Positions 46,831 through 59,424 of a stretch of DNA of 64,000 bases are shown one piece after another (positions within the stretch are counted from its first letter, which is position 1; the number at the start of each line of letters is the position of its first letter). This DNA comes from Cephalopachus bancanus (taxonomy: Eukaryota; Chordata; Mammalia; Primates; Tarsiidae). The notes beneath the pieces were generated by a model. The model was not told where the DNA came from, ran no database searches, and saw only the letters and a program-made list of their open reading frames with translations. The stretch is taken from NCBI GenBank assembly GCA_027257055.1, contig JAPVLO010000055.1:8827501-8891500 (forward strand), read 5' to 3'. The translations under genes and the position numbers were made by a program.

Positions 46831-47035
46831 CATAGGTTTTAACCCAGGTTTTCTACACAAAATATATGGTTAAATATTTCGCTTTTGAAAACTGGTTTAA
46901 CTCTTTGAGTCTTGGTTTTCTTGTCTAAAATGGGAATCCCATAAGATTGTTGTCCAGTAAACAAGGGTGATGTGCTTAGCTCCTGGCACACAGCAGGTGC
47001 TCACTCAGTGAAGAGTTGGTAATGACAATGTTAAT
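46830..47035 (+). mobile_element. MIR SINE
   Basis: TTTGAGTCTTGGTTTTCTTG-TCTAAAATGGGAATCC and AGCTCCTGGCACACAGCAGG-TGCTCACTCAGTG match MIR. Confidence 0.8.
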
Positions 47036-47685
47036 GATGTTGATGACCATGACAGTTGACTTTGATCTATGTGTCAAAGTGGTGAAGTCATCCTATCTAA
47101 TATACATGCACAATGATAAGGAAGGGGTAGGTTGTTGAAGACAATGATTTTCTGAGTGTCTTTTTCAACAGATGATTTCAGAATTTGGTTCAGGATCACC
47201 TTTCAGAATGGCAGACATAAGCACGTCCAAAGTAACAGATGACAAAACCCACCCTAAAGCTAAATTTAGGACTTTTTTATGTGCATAATCTTAGCATTTC
47301 TTTACTTTCTGCCTATCTCAAAGTCATGGACAGTCAAGAATCAAATGTCAAACCAATTTATTGAATTCTCTGGCAGCAAGATTAAGGAGATGTGGTTCTG
47401 TGTTTGTTGCTTTAGTCGCAGGAGCCCAACCTCAGCCACAGACACTTGGTTAGAGGGTTATAGCATTTCTATGCTTTTAAAGTCCTATGAATGGTTCGGT
47501 CAACAACCCCAAAAAGATTAATTATGAATCTTGTGTGAATTAACTACTCCCTGTGAATTGTACACTGTCATCTTGTCATTTCAACATTCAGTATTGCTGG
47601 GTGCAAAAACTGTATCGATGCTAAAGGAAATACCTTTTTCATGTCAGCAAAAAGAGTTTAATAATTAGTTTTTTTTATCAACAAC
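47035..47685. other. unique stretch
   Basis: Nothing recognised; short frames only. Confidence 0.35.
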
Positions 47686-47689
47686 TTTT

Positions 47690-47980
47690 ACTTATGTATT
47701 ATTTTATTAAACACTATTACTGAAATTCTGCTGTATACCACCACTGTGATAAGCATGAGGGATACATTGGTTAGGAAGACTCTATCCCTGTTCCAAGGAC
47801 TTCCTAGATAGGTGTGGAAGGAAAATAAGAAATAAATATGACTGTTATGAGTTTCATGTTCAAGTAAGTGCAGAGCTCTAGCGGAATGCATAGCAGATAA
47901 ATCTCTCCTAGCCCAGGAGTCAGGGAAATTTCTTGAGCAAGTCATATCTATGTTAAGGCTAAGAGGGCAAAGTAGTATTA
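47690..47980 (-). mobile_element. L2 LINE 3' fossil (minus strand)
   Basis: TTATTAAACACTATTACTGA, TGTGATAAGCATGAGGGATA-CATTGG, CTATCCCTGTTCCAAGGACT and CAGGGAAATTTCTTGAGCAA match reverse L2. Confidence 0.75.
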
Positions 47981-48160
47981 TTTTTAAATCTAAAGCAAAA
48001 TTATGCCAATTTTACCAGCGTATTTGATTTTTTGAATGGGGATTGAAATTCCTAGTAGAATATTGATTTTTATACTACCTCATTCTGCAATAAAAGTGCC
48101 ATCACAGAGGATGCATATTAGATGACATTAGTATAATTTTTAAAAATCAAGTCATGTCCA

Positions 48161-48963
48161 ACACTTCTCAAAAGATGACATACAAGCAGCCAACAGACAC
48201 ATGAAAAAATGCTCAGCCTCACTAATCATCAGAGAAATGAAAATCAAAACTACAATGAGATAGATGTCACCTCATACTGGTAAGGATAGCTATCATTAAT
48301 AGTCAAAACAACAGGTGCTGGTGTGGCTGAGAAGAAAAAGGGACACTTCTACACTGTTGGTGGGAATGTAAGTTAGTTCAACTGCTATGGAAAGCAGTGT
48401 GGGATTTCTCAAAAACTAAAAGTTGAGCTTTCATATGACCCAACAATATTTCTCCTGGGAATATACCCAGAGGAACATAAATTGCTCTACAGGAAAGACA
48501 ACTGCACATGCATGTTTATTGCAGCTCTCTTCACAATAGCAGAAAGATGGAACCAACCCAGGTGTCCATCGAAAGTGGACTGGATAAAGAAAATGTGGTA
48601 TATATAAATGGCATATTATGCAGCCACATAGAAGAACAAAATAATGAGCTTTGCAGCAACTTGGATGCAGCTAGACACCATCATGCTAAAGGAACTATCA
48701 CAGAAACAAAGAACTGAACATCATGTGCTGTCACATAAGTGGGCCTGATCATTAGTCACATTAGCACAGGGGTGGAATTGGCAATTTGGGGCACTGGGAG
48801 GGAGGGAAGGAGAAGGGAAGAGGGAACATGACAATACATTGCATACATGGTCCACAATCAGGGAGAGAGAAGTTCATCCAGAAGCCCAAACTTTACCTGC
48901 ATGCAACCTACTTATGTAGTAAATCTCCACTTGTACCTCGCAACTCTTTATAAAAAAAAAATG
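48161..48963 (+). mobile_element. 5'-truncated L1 with a distinct, G-rich 3' UTR
   Basis: ORF2 3' end landmarks are ACACTTCTCAAAAGATGACA, CAACAGACACATGAAAAAAT and CTACACTGTTGGTGGGAATG. The 3' UTR carries GGGAGGGAGGGAAGGAGAAG and ends CGCAACTCTTTATAAAAAAA. The TSD is AAGTCATGTCCA (48149-48160) and AAGTCATGACCA (48964-48975). The 3' end differs from the L1 tips at 4.6, 17, 18 and 43 kb. Confidence 0.95.
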
Positions 48964-48975
48964 AAGTCATGACCA

Positions 48976-50535
48976 AGCAAGAACAAAGAAAACCATGTTA
49001 GTGTCAAAGCTAAAAGCACTTCTAGTGAGACTAAACATCTCATTCACCTGATGTCATTAGACACTAGGGCCTGCAGACAGTAAATGATAGTGGAGGAGTT
49101 GCAGAATTTCCCCTTGATGATGGCATGCTTGGCCAAGGCAGGAAGACAGTCATGCCAGGACTGTGTTGGAGATGCCTTCTGTATTCTGACTCACTCACCA
49201 ATTACATAACTGACTGTTGGCACCATATTTTTAATCCAACTTTTTCAAGATTCATCTATTCATTCATTTAAAAAACTTTTTAATGAAACAATTCGATAAG
49301 AGATAAAGATGAAACGGGGCCTTAAACTAGAAGGAACTCCTTTTAGCAAGTGAAGCCCACAAGGAAATAATCCCCATTTGATGTGTAAGGTCTGTCTGTG
49401 ATTGTTACATGTCTAGAGTTATGGAAACTCAAGGGTGTCAGAACTAACTCAACCCGAGGGAATAGGGAACAGCTCCAGATTTTGACAGATGAGGAAGACA
49501 GGTATTTCGTTTAATGAGTTTAAGTTAAACCAATGTTTGGATCCATGGAAGGGCATGATATGCTTCAGAGAGACTTAGCAGTTCGGGTTTTTTTTTTTCT
49601 TTTTTGAACATAGTGCTTCTGAAAATAAGAATGGAAGCATATGTAATTTGAACAGATTGTGGGGACATTTTTCACTTTGGGGGTTTTATGCTTTGATCAA
49701 TTTGGAGTTACTAAAAAACTTCCACCACGCCAGTGATCCAATTAGTTTGTTTTCTAGAAGATTCTTCTGGCAGTACATTGGTGAAGGGCTAAACATAAAG
49801 ACAATGGGAGAAACTGTGTATATGTCTGTGGGGATAGGACAGAAATGAAATATAATTGCTTTGTTGTGAGATAGTGTTTGCCTGAATCAAGACTGACTGG
49901 CAATACAAAAAGGGATGCATTGAAGATAATTTTGAGAATTAAAATCTTCAACATCTGTTGACCAGTGAAATGTGTAGGGGAACATAAGGAATCAAGAACA
50001 ACAATTTTCTCATAGAAATTTTTTACTGCACAGGGAGCACCAAGAGAAGCATGTCTGAGGTGGTGATATGTAATGAGATACAATAATCTCAGGAAATGTA
50101 TTTCTTTGGATGTGCTATGGCTTCCATGATGTATTTCTTTTTATTTCTTGTGCTCACAAGCAATCATTTATGTAAGATTAAACTGACTAAGTAGTTCACT
50201 TACCACTATGAATGCTAACTCCTCTGAATGACCTGCAGGAGGTTACTTTGACCAAAAGATGTGTATGGGATAAATGATGAAGGAATTTTATGCTGGGCAA
50301 ATGTGATTTCTATAAATTAAAAATGAGGAAAAAGTGCAAAAGCCCTAGAATTATAAGGTTAGGAGATGTACACAACTGATGAGTCTGTGACTATTACTTG
50401 CTGGTCACAAAGCAGCTAAGTATCTGTAATGCCTCTATGCCAAGTCCCTCAGAGCAAGCCTTTATAGCCTATTCTGATTCTAGAGATGCTCTCAGAATAC
50501 TGTCTCTGCACTCTTTTGGATTAACATGAGTAAGC
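48976..50535. other. unique stretch
   Basis: No recognised repeats or genes; a T-rich run lies near 49590. Confidence 0.35.
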
Positions 50536-50549
50536 GATAAAGTGGTTCA

Positions 50550-50917
50550 ACCATGTGCACGATGGAATATTAGGGAGCCATAAAGAAGGACAAACATATG
50601 GACTTTGCAGCAACTTGAATGGATCTAGAGTCTATCATACTCAGTGATCTATCACAGAAACAAAGAACAGAGTACCACATGTTCTCACTCATAAGTGGAC
50701 TCTGGACATTTACCAAAATACTGTAAGAAAGGAATCAGCAGTAGCGGGATATCACTGGGATGGGGGAAGGCACAGCATCAATAAGCGTACCTGACCTCAA
50801 ACCAGGCAAAGTGGGGGGACCAATGGGAGGCCAAAACTTTACCTGTACGATGTCTACTTGTATATCTAATCCTGAATTGTACCATATATCTTTAAAATAA
50901 AATATAAATACGAAACA
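50550..50917 (+). mobile_element. 5'-truncated L1 3' end
   Basis: GATGGAATATTAGGGAGCCA-TAAAGAAG, CTATCACAGAAACAAAGAAC, CAGCAGTAGCGGGATATCAC and CCTGAATTGTACCATATATC-TTTAAAATAAAA. An 11-bp TSD AAAGTGGTTCA occurs at 50539-50549 and 50918-50928. Confidence 0.93.
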
Positions 50918-51066
50918 AAAGTGGTTCAGTCAGAAGAGGGGTATATGAAGTCAGTCTGAGATGAGCTTACTGCATTGTATTCCTTCTCCTGTGCCAACTA
51001 GTCCTTTCACCCACTGGAGCTTCATCAGTGAGAAGATCCTTGCACCTAAGATTAAAGGGTGGAGGA

Positions 51067-51347
51067 GCCGGGCTCGGTGGCTCAGTCTGTAATCCCACGC
51101 CTTTGGGAGGCTGAGGTGAGTGAATTGCCTGAGCCCGCGGGTTCGAGACCCGCCTGGGCAGCGAGACCTCATCTCTACAATAAATCAAAAAATCAGCCGG
51201 GCATGGTGGCGCATGCCTGTAATTCCGGCTACTCGGAAGGCTGAGGCGGAAGGATCGCCGGAGCCCAGCAGGCCGAGTCTGCGGTGGGCGGGAGCGGCCA
51301 CTGCACTCCAGTCTGGGTGACAGAGTGAGACTCCAACTCAAAAAAAA
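51067..51347 (+). mobile_element. Alu SINE, youngest-looking copy
   Basis: A complete dimer GCCGGGCTCGGTGGCTCAGT to GAGACTCCAACTCAAAAAAA, with CpGs largely retained and GGTTCGAGACC intact. A perfect 14-bp TSD TAAAGGGTGGAGGA occurs at 51053-51066 and 51348-51361. Confidence 0.98.
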
Positions 51348-51465
51348 TAAAGGGTGGAGGAATATTAAACTTTATGTTTGAACCATTGCATTCCATTAAA
51401 TGGGTCTGCTTTTAGAGCCTTGATGTTAATATTATGTAACCTTAAACAGGTTAGAGTAAAAATTT

Positions 51466-51502
51466 ACACACACACACACACACACATACACACACACGCA
51501 CA
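51466..51502 (+). repeat. (CA)n microsatellite
   Basis: ACACAC run interrupted by CATA and CGCA. Confidence 0.95.
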
Positions 51503-52284
51503 TCAAAGGCAGTGCCAAGAATTACATTGCCATCGTTTTCAAGTTTCGTTTAGTTTGTGTTGATCCAGAATGCCTGTGAGTGATCATTGAGAGATATCCA
51601 AAGACTAGTACACTAATTTCTTACAACATTTATTTCTCAAAAATACTAAACTTGTAGTTAAAAGTATCATTCTTAGAAATTATGATGACTTTGAAAGTTC
51701 TTAATCTTTATACTCATTGTGGCAAGTTGATTATTATATTTTATGAGAAGTAGAGTATCCCTAAGACATCTCTACTCATCTAGAATTCTCTAATCATTTA
51801 TTAGGTAAAATATAGAATATGCTAGGCACTTCAGAAAGTATCAAAAATGTAAGATATGGCGCCTTTCCATAAGAAGACCAAGATATTAATAAAATAATTT
51901 TACTCAGTAATTCTGTGACAATGAGTTATCATCTTATCCAAACCAATGTTGCAAATTAAAACTTTCTTCAGCGTTAATATTTGCAAGTTAGTTATTTATT
52001 AATGATGCTTACTCTAAAGAGTTTTGAAAATAAGTTAAAATGTCCTGTGTTGTCAACCAGGAGGCCTAATCTCACACTTCAGTCTATCACTAGCTTCCTG
52101 AGAAACCTTAGAGATGTCACCTCACCATTTTTATTCCATGTTAACAACAAAATGAGGTCTGGAGAGAAATTTTGCCTTTGAATCAATCACCAATATGCTT
52201 CAGTGTAGGATTCCAAATTCTTTCTGGATGATTAAATAAATAAGTTTTTCCTTCTGAAATGAAAATGTTTTTAAAATAATACCT
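51503..52284. other. unique stretch
   Basis: A weak L2-like patch lies at 51790-51905. Nothing else recognised. Confidence 0.35.
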
Positions 52285-52450
52285 GGGTTTTCATCCAAGA
52301 TCTGATGCTAAGTAAAGAACCATGGGCAACTCATTTGACCTCTCTCAGCCCCAATTTCCTTCCTCAATCTGCTAATTAGGTGATGATACCCATCTCATAT
52401 ACTTGGACATAAGGAGCAAGGGTAATACATGCAATGAAATTGACCCATTG
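52285..52450 (+). mobile_element. MIR SINE
   Basis: CATGGGCAACTCATTTGACC-TCTCTCAGCCCC, TGATGATACCCATCTCATAT and GGTAATACATGCAATGAAAT match MIR. Confidence 0.8.
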
Positions 52451-53855
52451 TTTTAACAGTTGGCTTTCAATACATGACAGAAAGTCTTATTTGTGTGATA
52501 AAGATTATTTGTGTTATAAAGATTATCTAGGTATCTTTGATTCTCTAAGCTTTATCTTACACCCACCCTGGCACAAAAGAGTAGGTGAGGGAGAGAGGAG
52601 AAAAAAAGTTAGAGATAAGAATATCCAGGTAGGACTATGGTTGAGAAAGGATGCCAAAGGAATCTAGAATATTCAAAAAGGACTGGCACTGGGGATACAC
52701 ATGTTATAACACACCTTTTGCATTTTCTCCATGGAATAAAAGGTGTTTTGGAGAAAGGACTAGTATTAGTACAACCACTGCTGTGGAGAGGGGCTGACAA
52801 CAGATTGGGGAATAGGCAGCGTGATACTTCCTCTTGCCAAACTTTTAACACAACTTATAGCTCAGCAACATAAATGGGATTTATTGGTTTGTCAAAAGTG
52901 CGAAGAATTTTCTCAATAAGCAATGATAAGCAAAGGAGATTGTCACAAAAATAATAATTTTGGAGTTCCATGTCAGATATAATTTCACCGAAGAGAATTA
53001 GTGGAAGTGTTGAATTTTTCAAGTGTGTGTGTGTTCACACCATTATGCTGTGTGGTTGGGCACCTGCTTTTCCTCTCTTTACTAGCATTTTAAGAAACAT
53101 TTCCCATTCATTGTTTCTATAGCCCCTATTTTCATCTTGTAGTCATTAGGGTCTCTGTTTATATGTATTTTATAAACACACTCACACTTATTTTCAAAGC
53201 CCCAATGCACTATTTTTTTCATTGCCCTGTACATCTAAGTTAAAAGAAGGTAGCATTTTCATCTCTCCTTCTTTTAAGTATGACTTTATTAATTAGCACT
53301 GAACTTTTCCTTTCTCAATATGCCTATGTTTGATTGTGAATTTGATAATCATACCCCTATGTGCCTACAGAGAACCTATAATTAAAGACATTTTATGTGA
53401 CAGATACTATGGTGGTCACCAAGCCAAAAGACATTGATTGAAAATAATGAAGCTGAAGGTCCAAGAACTTAAGTAAGTAGCATTATCAGTTACATAATCA
53501 GTATATGTGCTGGTCAATTAAATGGATTTTTTTGTTGGTTTTTCCTTCAAAGTTGAAAGTAAATTTAACTATTTACCAGAAAGAGATAAGTGCAAAATGG
53601 CAAGCATACAATATGCATTTTATTTTGTTTCATCTTTTTTTGTTTGATTTTTGAAGATTTTTAACTCAAAAATTAAATTAAATGGCACTATATGTTACAA
53701 AGGTAGAACATTTCTTCTACCATTAACCTCAGTTTCACTCTCTTGTAGTATAACTATGGAAATTAATTTCTTTCAGTTGAGTAAGATAGGTGATTAACAA
53801 GGAAACTTCTTTATATTCAAAAGGTCTAAAGTGTGATCAAAGTTAATTTCTTGCT
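52450..53855. other. unique AT-rich stretch
   Basis: A small (TG)6 tract lies at 53021-53033. No gene recognised. Confidence 0.35.
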
Positions 53856-53857
53856 CA

Positions 53858-54414
53858 TGTATAAGGGGCACCCCCAAAACCCAGAACTTATTTATAAAAA
53901 TTGTGTGCTCATTCTTACATGTGTAAACTTCAGCCACCTTCAAAGTCCCCTTCATTTGATGCAATACAACTATCGAGATGCTTTTACCAATGCTCAAAGC
54001 AATTTTCAAACTTGTCAGTCTTGATGTTCTAGTGCTTCTGCCATTTTTTGTTTCACTTCTTTCATATCAGCAAAATATTTCCCTTTGAAGACTTTTTAAA
54101 AATAAAAAAGTCACTTGTGGCAAAATTGTGTGAGAAGGATGAAGAATGGAGGTCATGTCGTTTTTGGTCAAAAACTGCTGAACACTCAGTGTGGTGTGGG
54201 AGAATGCACTTGTAAACCACCCATCGAGAAACAGGCAGACACACTGAAAGAATCTCCCAAAACAATTCACGGAAGTTGAATGCAGCCTCTCACAATAATG
54301 CTAGCTGATACGCTGCTATCTATGGGTTCCTAGAACACTTACCTAATGGGGGAAGTCTGTGTTATAAGGCCCCCCATTCCCAAAAATAATTCCATTTGGG
54401 GGGTACCCCTTGTA
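53858..54414 (-). mobile_element. mariner-type DNA transposon fossil, internally deleted
   Basis: Terminal inverted repeats are TATAAGGGGCACCCCCAAAA at the left end and TACAAGGGGTACCCCCCAAA reading in from the right end, next to TA dinucleotides. On the minus strand decayed transposase text is readable (QQFLTKNDMT followed by HPSHTILPQVTFLF, at the position of the mariner YSPDLAPSDFxLF motif; then CIASN near the C-terminus). At about 560 bp against about 1.3 kb for a full mariner, the N-terminal half is missing. Frames are broken; it cannot encode an active enzyme. Confidence 0.8.
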
Positions 54415-54660
54415 TAAAGTATAAATCAGGTCTTCTGGTCAGGTGTGTCTCTCCTTCAAGCAGAGATAGAGCCTGGTTTTGTCATACTGAGGTAGAAATT
54501 CAAGTTGAAGAGAAGTCAATGTAGAATGACTAAAGTTGGTTTTTGTGGTCAAATGTGGATATTGTAAAATAGTGTACAGTTGTTTTGCCCATAGTTTATA
54601 AGCTAGAACTCCGATACATGGGCACACCTAACTGTAAGGGATCCTAGATGATGAAGTCTA
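54415..54660. other. short unique stretch
   Basis: Nothing recognised. Confidence 0.3.
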
Positions 54661-54812
54661 ATTCTGTATGTATGTACATATGGATGTATACATAGAAATG
54701 GAATCATACCCTTTGCATAATTTTCTGCAAATTGCCTTACCCAAACAGCTCATACAGCTCTATCTCATTGTTTCTAGAGGTTATTTAGTGTTTCAATAGA
54801 AGAATATTTTAT
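54660..54812 (-). mobile_element. L1M LINE 3' fossil
   Basis: ATAGAAATGGAATCATACCC, TTTCTGCAAATTGCCTTACC and ACAGCTCTATCTCATTGTTT follow reverse L1M. It was the target of the following Alu. Confidence 0.6.
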
Positions 54813-55119
54813 TATTATTATTATTTTTATTTTTTGAGTTGGAATCTCACTCTTGTCGCCCAGGCTGGAGTGCAGTGGCATGCTCATGGCCACTGCAGCC
54901 TTGATCTGCTGGGCTTAGGCGATCCTTCCGCCTCAGCCTTCCAAGGAGCTGGAACTACAGATGCATGCCACCATGCTTGGCTAGGTTTTTTTGTGACTGA
55001 TTGTAGAGATGAGATCTCACCAAGTTGCCAAGGCTGTTTTGAACCCCCAGGCTCAGGCAATCCTCTTGCCTCGGCCTCCCAGAGTGCTAGGATTACAGGC
55101 TGAGCCACCACGCCCGGCC
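54813..55119 (-). mobile_element. Alu SINE, intermediate age
   Basis: A complete minus-strand dimer from an (ATT)n-rich tail through CTGTTTTGAACCCCCAGGCT to CGCCCGGCC. TSD AATATTTTAT at 54803-54812 and 55120-55129. Confidence 0.95.
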
Positions 55120-55129
55120 AATATTTTAT

Positions 55130-56605
55130 GTTTTATTTAACTGGCCTATATTGTCTCATTTTTAAAACCATACCATCTTTTATAATGTAGTAAAACTTTG
55201 CTTACATAGCCTATGTAATGTCATATTTTGGAGAGTTGAGTTCTGTTGATAATTGAGCCTTTATATACTAAGCATCACTTTTTATCAAAATTTAAAGAAA
55301 GGTTTGCAAGAAGCTCTTTTTATAAAAAATGCATTGGACAATTAGATATCTTCTTAGAAATCACCCACATGTAATAATTTGACAGTTTTATTTATGAGAG
55401 TGGGGCTCCCCAAGCACTCAATTTGCCTCTCATATTTTCAAATCTCTTTGACTAGTGAGTTCTTATCTCCGGGGTATGGACATGATCAATGTGTTAATTT
55501 GGGGCCAAAATATAGAAGACTGGCTGCAAACTTCAAGCAGTCTTTCCTTGTCATGGTGACCAGGGTGCCTCACATTGAACTGGTGGGATCACTAGATCAG
55601 AGCAATAAGAATTATGCATTACTATGTGAAGGACTACCCTGAAACATTGGCAAAATTTGCAGCAGAATTTTCACGACTGAAAAATTCAAACAATGATTGC
55701 AATAACCTGCTAACATGTAGGCATTGAGTACTACAGCATATTCTATTCTGTACTAGTAAAATTCCTGTGCAATATTATTTAAAATATTAATCACATTATT
55801 CTGCATTACTAACTATATTAATTCACATGCTTATAGGTCTTATACCTTGCATAAGGTTTTTCTAATCATTAGCCTATATGATTTATTCAACAATATAATT
55901 GTGGGTACAGGCAGTTTTCAGATGTTTTCTCCTATTTTACTCAACTTTATGAGTTTATACTATTTTATTTTTCAGTTTGCATATCTTTTAAAATAAAACA
56001 TTTGTGTTTGTGTCTTTATTTTCTATTCTGTTTCCACTCTTCTTCCTATCTTATGTGAATTCAGTAGGCAATAACCAAATTTAGTTTGATTTGTAAAATA
56101 AAAATCAAATTGTCTCAGAAGAAGAACCTGAGAACCCCCTTCTGAATAAACTATTTAACTCTCAAAGCATAAAACTTGAAGCCTCTACTTTCTATCAGAA
56201 ATATTATTTTAATGATACTTCAAATTGCTTCTTGTCTGCCTAGTTTTAAAAGTGATTCTGTGGCAATTCTTAGCTTTACTAGGTGTTTCTAAACTCAATT
56301 TCATCTTTTTTGTCTTTGCTTTCTGTTAACACTTCACTCAGTATTGATGACTACAGAGGAATTGAAATTCCAATAGGGAAGTAATTGAGTTGCCACTGAG
56401 AAAAACTATATGCTAGTTATGCCTGGTGCCAATTTGGTGTCCAGTTTAATAGAGGGTAAGCCACTCTATGCTTTTCTTTTTATTTTCTTTGGTAAACATA
56501 TAGGACTGGGTTTGATTGTTAATTAAGATTTTCCTGTATGCCAAATTATCTGATCTTTTGGTGCTGAAAGTCTGTTCAAATTTCATAATTTCATAATCAA
56601 ACAGC
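55130..56605. other. mostly unique AT-rich stretch
   Basis: Weak reverse L1M character at 55860-55990. No gene recognised. The 55379-55642 open frame (87 codons) has no family resemblance. Confidence 0.35.
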
Positions 56606-56609
56606 AAAA

Positions 56610-56830
56610 AACAAATAGTTAACATTCATTCAGTATATAATATGAGCTGGTTTGCATTGCCATGCACTTTACCATCTCATCTCATTAAATAAATCCATGA
56701 AATTCTCTTATAATTCCCATTTCATTCATGGGAAACTGCTAAGAGAGAAGTCTATCATGTTCAAGGTCAAGAAATGCGTAAGCAAGGAAGCAGTTGAAAC
56801 TAAGTATGTTTGATTCCCAACTCACAGCTC
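56610..56830 (-). mobile_element. MIR SINE
   Basis: AACATTCATTCAGTATATAA, CACTTTACCATCTCATCTCA-TTAAATAAATCC and TCATGTTCAAGGTCAAG follow reverse MIR. Confidence 0.78.
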
Positions 56831-57615
56831 TTCACCTGTGTATTCTCTCAGAAGCAAATAGGAGTAGTTGCTATACAGACCCTCAAACAATTAACAAACT
56901 GAATAGTAGGCACTGTAGCGTGCACCAGAAACCAGGCCATTTTCTCTGCCGTTGGTTAGAGTCCCTTTTACACAGACATTGGTGGTCTGTCCTTACACAA
57001 CCTGTCAAATGGTCAAGGCTTCTGCTGCTTCTGGACTGGCTAACCATTCTTCTGTAGGTTCCACCAACGAGGAAACAACCATTGAACAGTGGATTTAGAC
57101 AGCATGTTATTCAGGTTACAACAGGCAGTGTGAGCTTCTTGTTTGCATCAGTTCTGTGTGTCCTCAAGGTAGGCCCAAGTGAATGCCCAGTACACTGGGG
57201 TTTGTATCACAACTGAAGAGCACTGGGTGTGTCCTACCCCCAATCTTGCAATGAGTCTGCCAGCAAACCTGCCCAAATCTTGCTTCTGCAGTAGACACTA
57301 TCCTTACTATCTTGTTCAGAAAACAAATTTGCCCTTTGCCCTGGAGGGAGAAATTAGCTTTCAAGTTGTTACGTAAACATTCTTGAAAATATAGTCTGAC
57401 ATGCAGAGATAGCATGGAGAACTTCCTTCTGACCATCCCTAAAGGTTAAAATGTGTCCAGATGTAAAATATATTCATATGTGTGTCCATCTGTTGGCTTA
57501 CCATAGCATCTGTCTTGCTCAAACTTCTCCTCACAGTCAGGAAGGATGAGTCAATGTGGAGCACAGAGTGTTGGTGAGAAGTCCCCACAAGTTCTTCAGA
57601 AGCCTTTTTTCTTTT
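56830..57615. other. unique stretch
   Basis: Nothing recognised; overlapping 65-93-codon frames on both strands look like chance. Confidence 0.35.
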
Positions 57616-57624
57616 CTTTTTTTT

Positions 57625-57965
57625 TTTCTGGAGTGGGTAGTCTGAATATAAATTGGTATAATCCAATTGGAAAATATTTTGGTGATACGAACACACAGAC
57701 ATAAGTATATTGATACACATTCAATAGAAATTTCAGGTCTAAGAGCCAATCACAAAGGAATAATCCAAAAATCACTGGAAAAATTCACAGAAATGATTAT
57801 GATAGCAAAGTGGTGATCATAATTTAAGAAATCAAGAATAGATCAATTGTGGTACATTTTTCTGAAGAAACATAATTTTTTTTTTTTTTTTGCTTAAAAT
57901 GATGCCCTTACCATCTTTCTAATAATAAGAAAAATGTCTATTAAAAATATGAAAAATAGGGTTGT
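57625..57965 (+). mobile_element. L1ME-type LINE 3' fossil
   Basis: AATATAAATTGGTATAATCC, GGAAAATATTTTGGTGATAC, AAGGAATAATCCAAAAATCA and GATCAATTGTGGTACA follow L1M/L1ME text. A T15 run lies at 57878-57892. Confidence 0.6.
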
Positions 57966-58555
57966 ACCTGTATCAAATGTGGTGAAACACCCATTCATAA
58001 GAGATAAAGACTTGAAGGAAATTCAGTAACTAATAAGCATAGGCTGAGTTAGACTAGTAGAATGAAGAATGCCATTTTCCCCCTCTTTTTATAATTCCCT
58101 GACACTTTTAGACACATAGTTAAGTTTTATAATGAAAAATATATGTGAGGCTGAAAAGAAAAGAAAACATTTTAGTGATCTATTAATGTCATCTTTAGAC
58201 CTAAATCAAAAACCACAAAGCAATTTCCTTCTTTTTTGCTGTTAAGTCTTTTCATTTGTTAAGTTTATTAATTAAAATATCTTCGTTAAAACCATTTGTC
58301 TGCCAAGAAGAAAATGACATCTGGGCCTCTGAAGGGAGGTCTTGGGACAAACTCTCTGCCCAGAGGTCATTGTTGGGGCAAAATGCCCTTCATGGGACAG
58401 GGCTCAATTTTTCTTTTTCTTGTATGACTCCTTAATCTACAGGAATCCTTCAGGATAAGATGAAAATTCCTACCAGTATTTGAAGAACCTCAAGAATTAG
58501 TATTGGCTTATTTTTAACTCTCTGACCCCACCCATCATTAATAGAGTGTACCACA
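57965..58555. other. unique stretch
   Basis: Nothing recognised. Confidence 0.35.
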
Positions 58556-58559
58556 AACA

Positions 58560-58930
58560 GGATCTTCCCCATTGCCTGCCAAACGTGTCTCCTCCCACAA
58601 ACCATGATCACCCCTTACTTTGAAGTGGAACCGCACTGAAATTCTTTAAGCTCCTAGAATGTTCTAGGCTCTTTGGCTTCAGAGTTTATCACCTGCTACT
58701 CTATCTGCCCCTTCCCCCATTCACACTCACCAAATTAGCTGTTCCATGATCAAAACATTCTCTCCAAGATAAGGAATGCATTCCAGCTCTGCCCTGCCCA
58801 CCATCAGAAGCTGCTGCTGTGTTCCCTCACAGCCCTCACATAAGTTCCTGCCATTATCTGAGCCCTCATTGCCCTCTGAATACTTCTTCAATAGGCCAGA
58901 AGATTTTTAACTGGGAACTGTCCTGGAAAA
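58560..58930 (+). mobile_element. L2 LINE 3' fossil
   Basis: TTATCACCTGCTACTCTATC-TGCCCC, CCATTCACACTCACCAAATT and CACAGCCCTCACATAAGTTC-CTGCC fit the L2 3' region. Confidence 0.55.
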
Positions 58931-59412
58931 GGCCAACATTCAATTCTAAAAGTTGATCATATCGTTAGAACCCATACATCACCTCAAATCACTAAGAACA
59001 GGGAAAGCAGATGAGGATTCAGCTTCTATTGTTTTGTAACAACATAAAAGCACAGTCTATTTCATAAACAATTTTTATTTTATGAAGAAACATGATCTCC
59101 AGTACTGAACTGTCAGATGGACTTCATAGTGTGATGAGGCCCCAAATTGCAAGAATCAGGCATGGGACAGAACACTCACACATTATGTGTTCACAGGCAA
59201 AGTCACAGATAAGGGTAAGGATATAAAACAGAGAAGCATCTGTTGGCTCTCATGTGACTTGATTTAGATGGCTACCTTCATAATCTGAGACATTACAACT
59301 TCCTTTTCTATTTAAATTTCACTTTACTGGAATGTGTTACTGTTTCTGATCTAAGTTATTGTCTCTTTGGGCTTAGATAAGCTTTTTTTCATGTTACATT
59401 AGTTTCCTTAAG
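58930..59412. other. unique stretch
   Basis: Nothing recognised. Confidence 0.35.
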
Positions 59413-59424
59413 AATTTACCTCTT

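Noticed and set aside
54062..54270. 67-codon minus-strand frames
   Set aside because: They are fragments of the decayed mariner transposase, not a gene.
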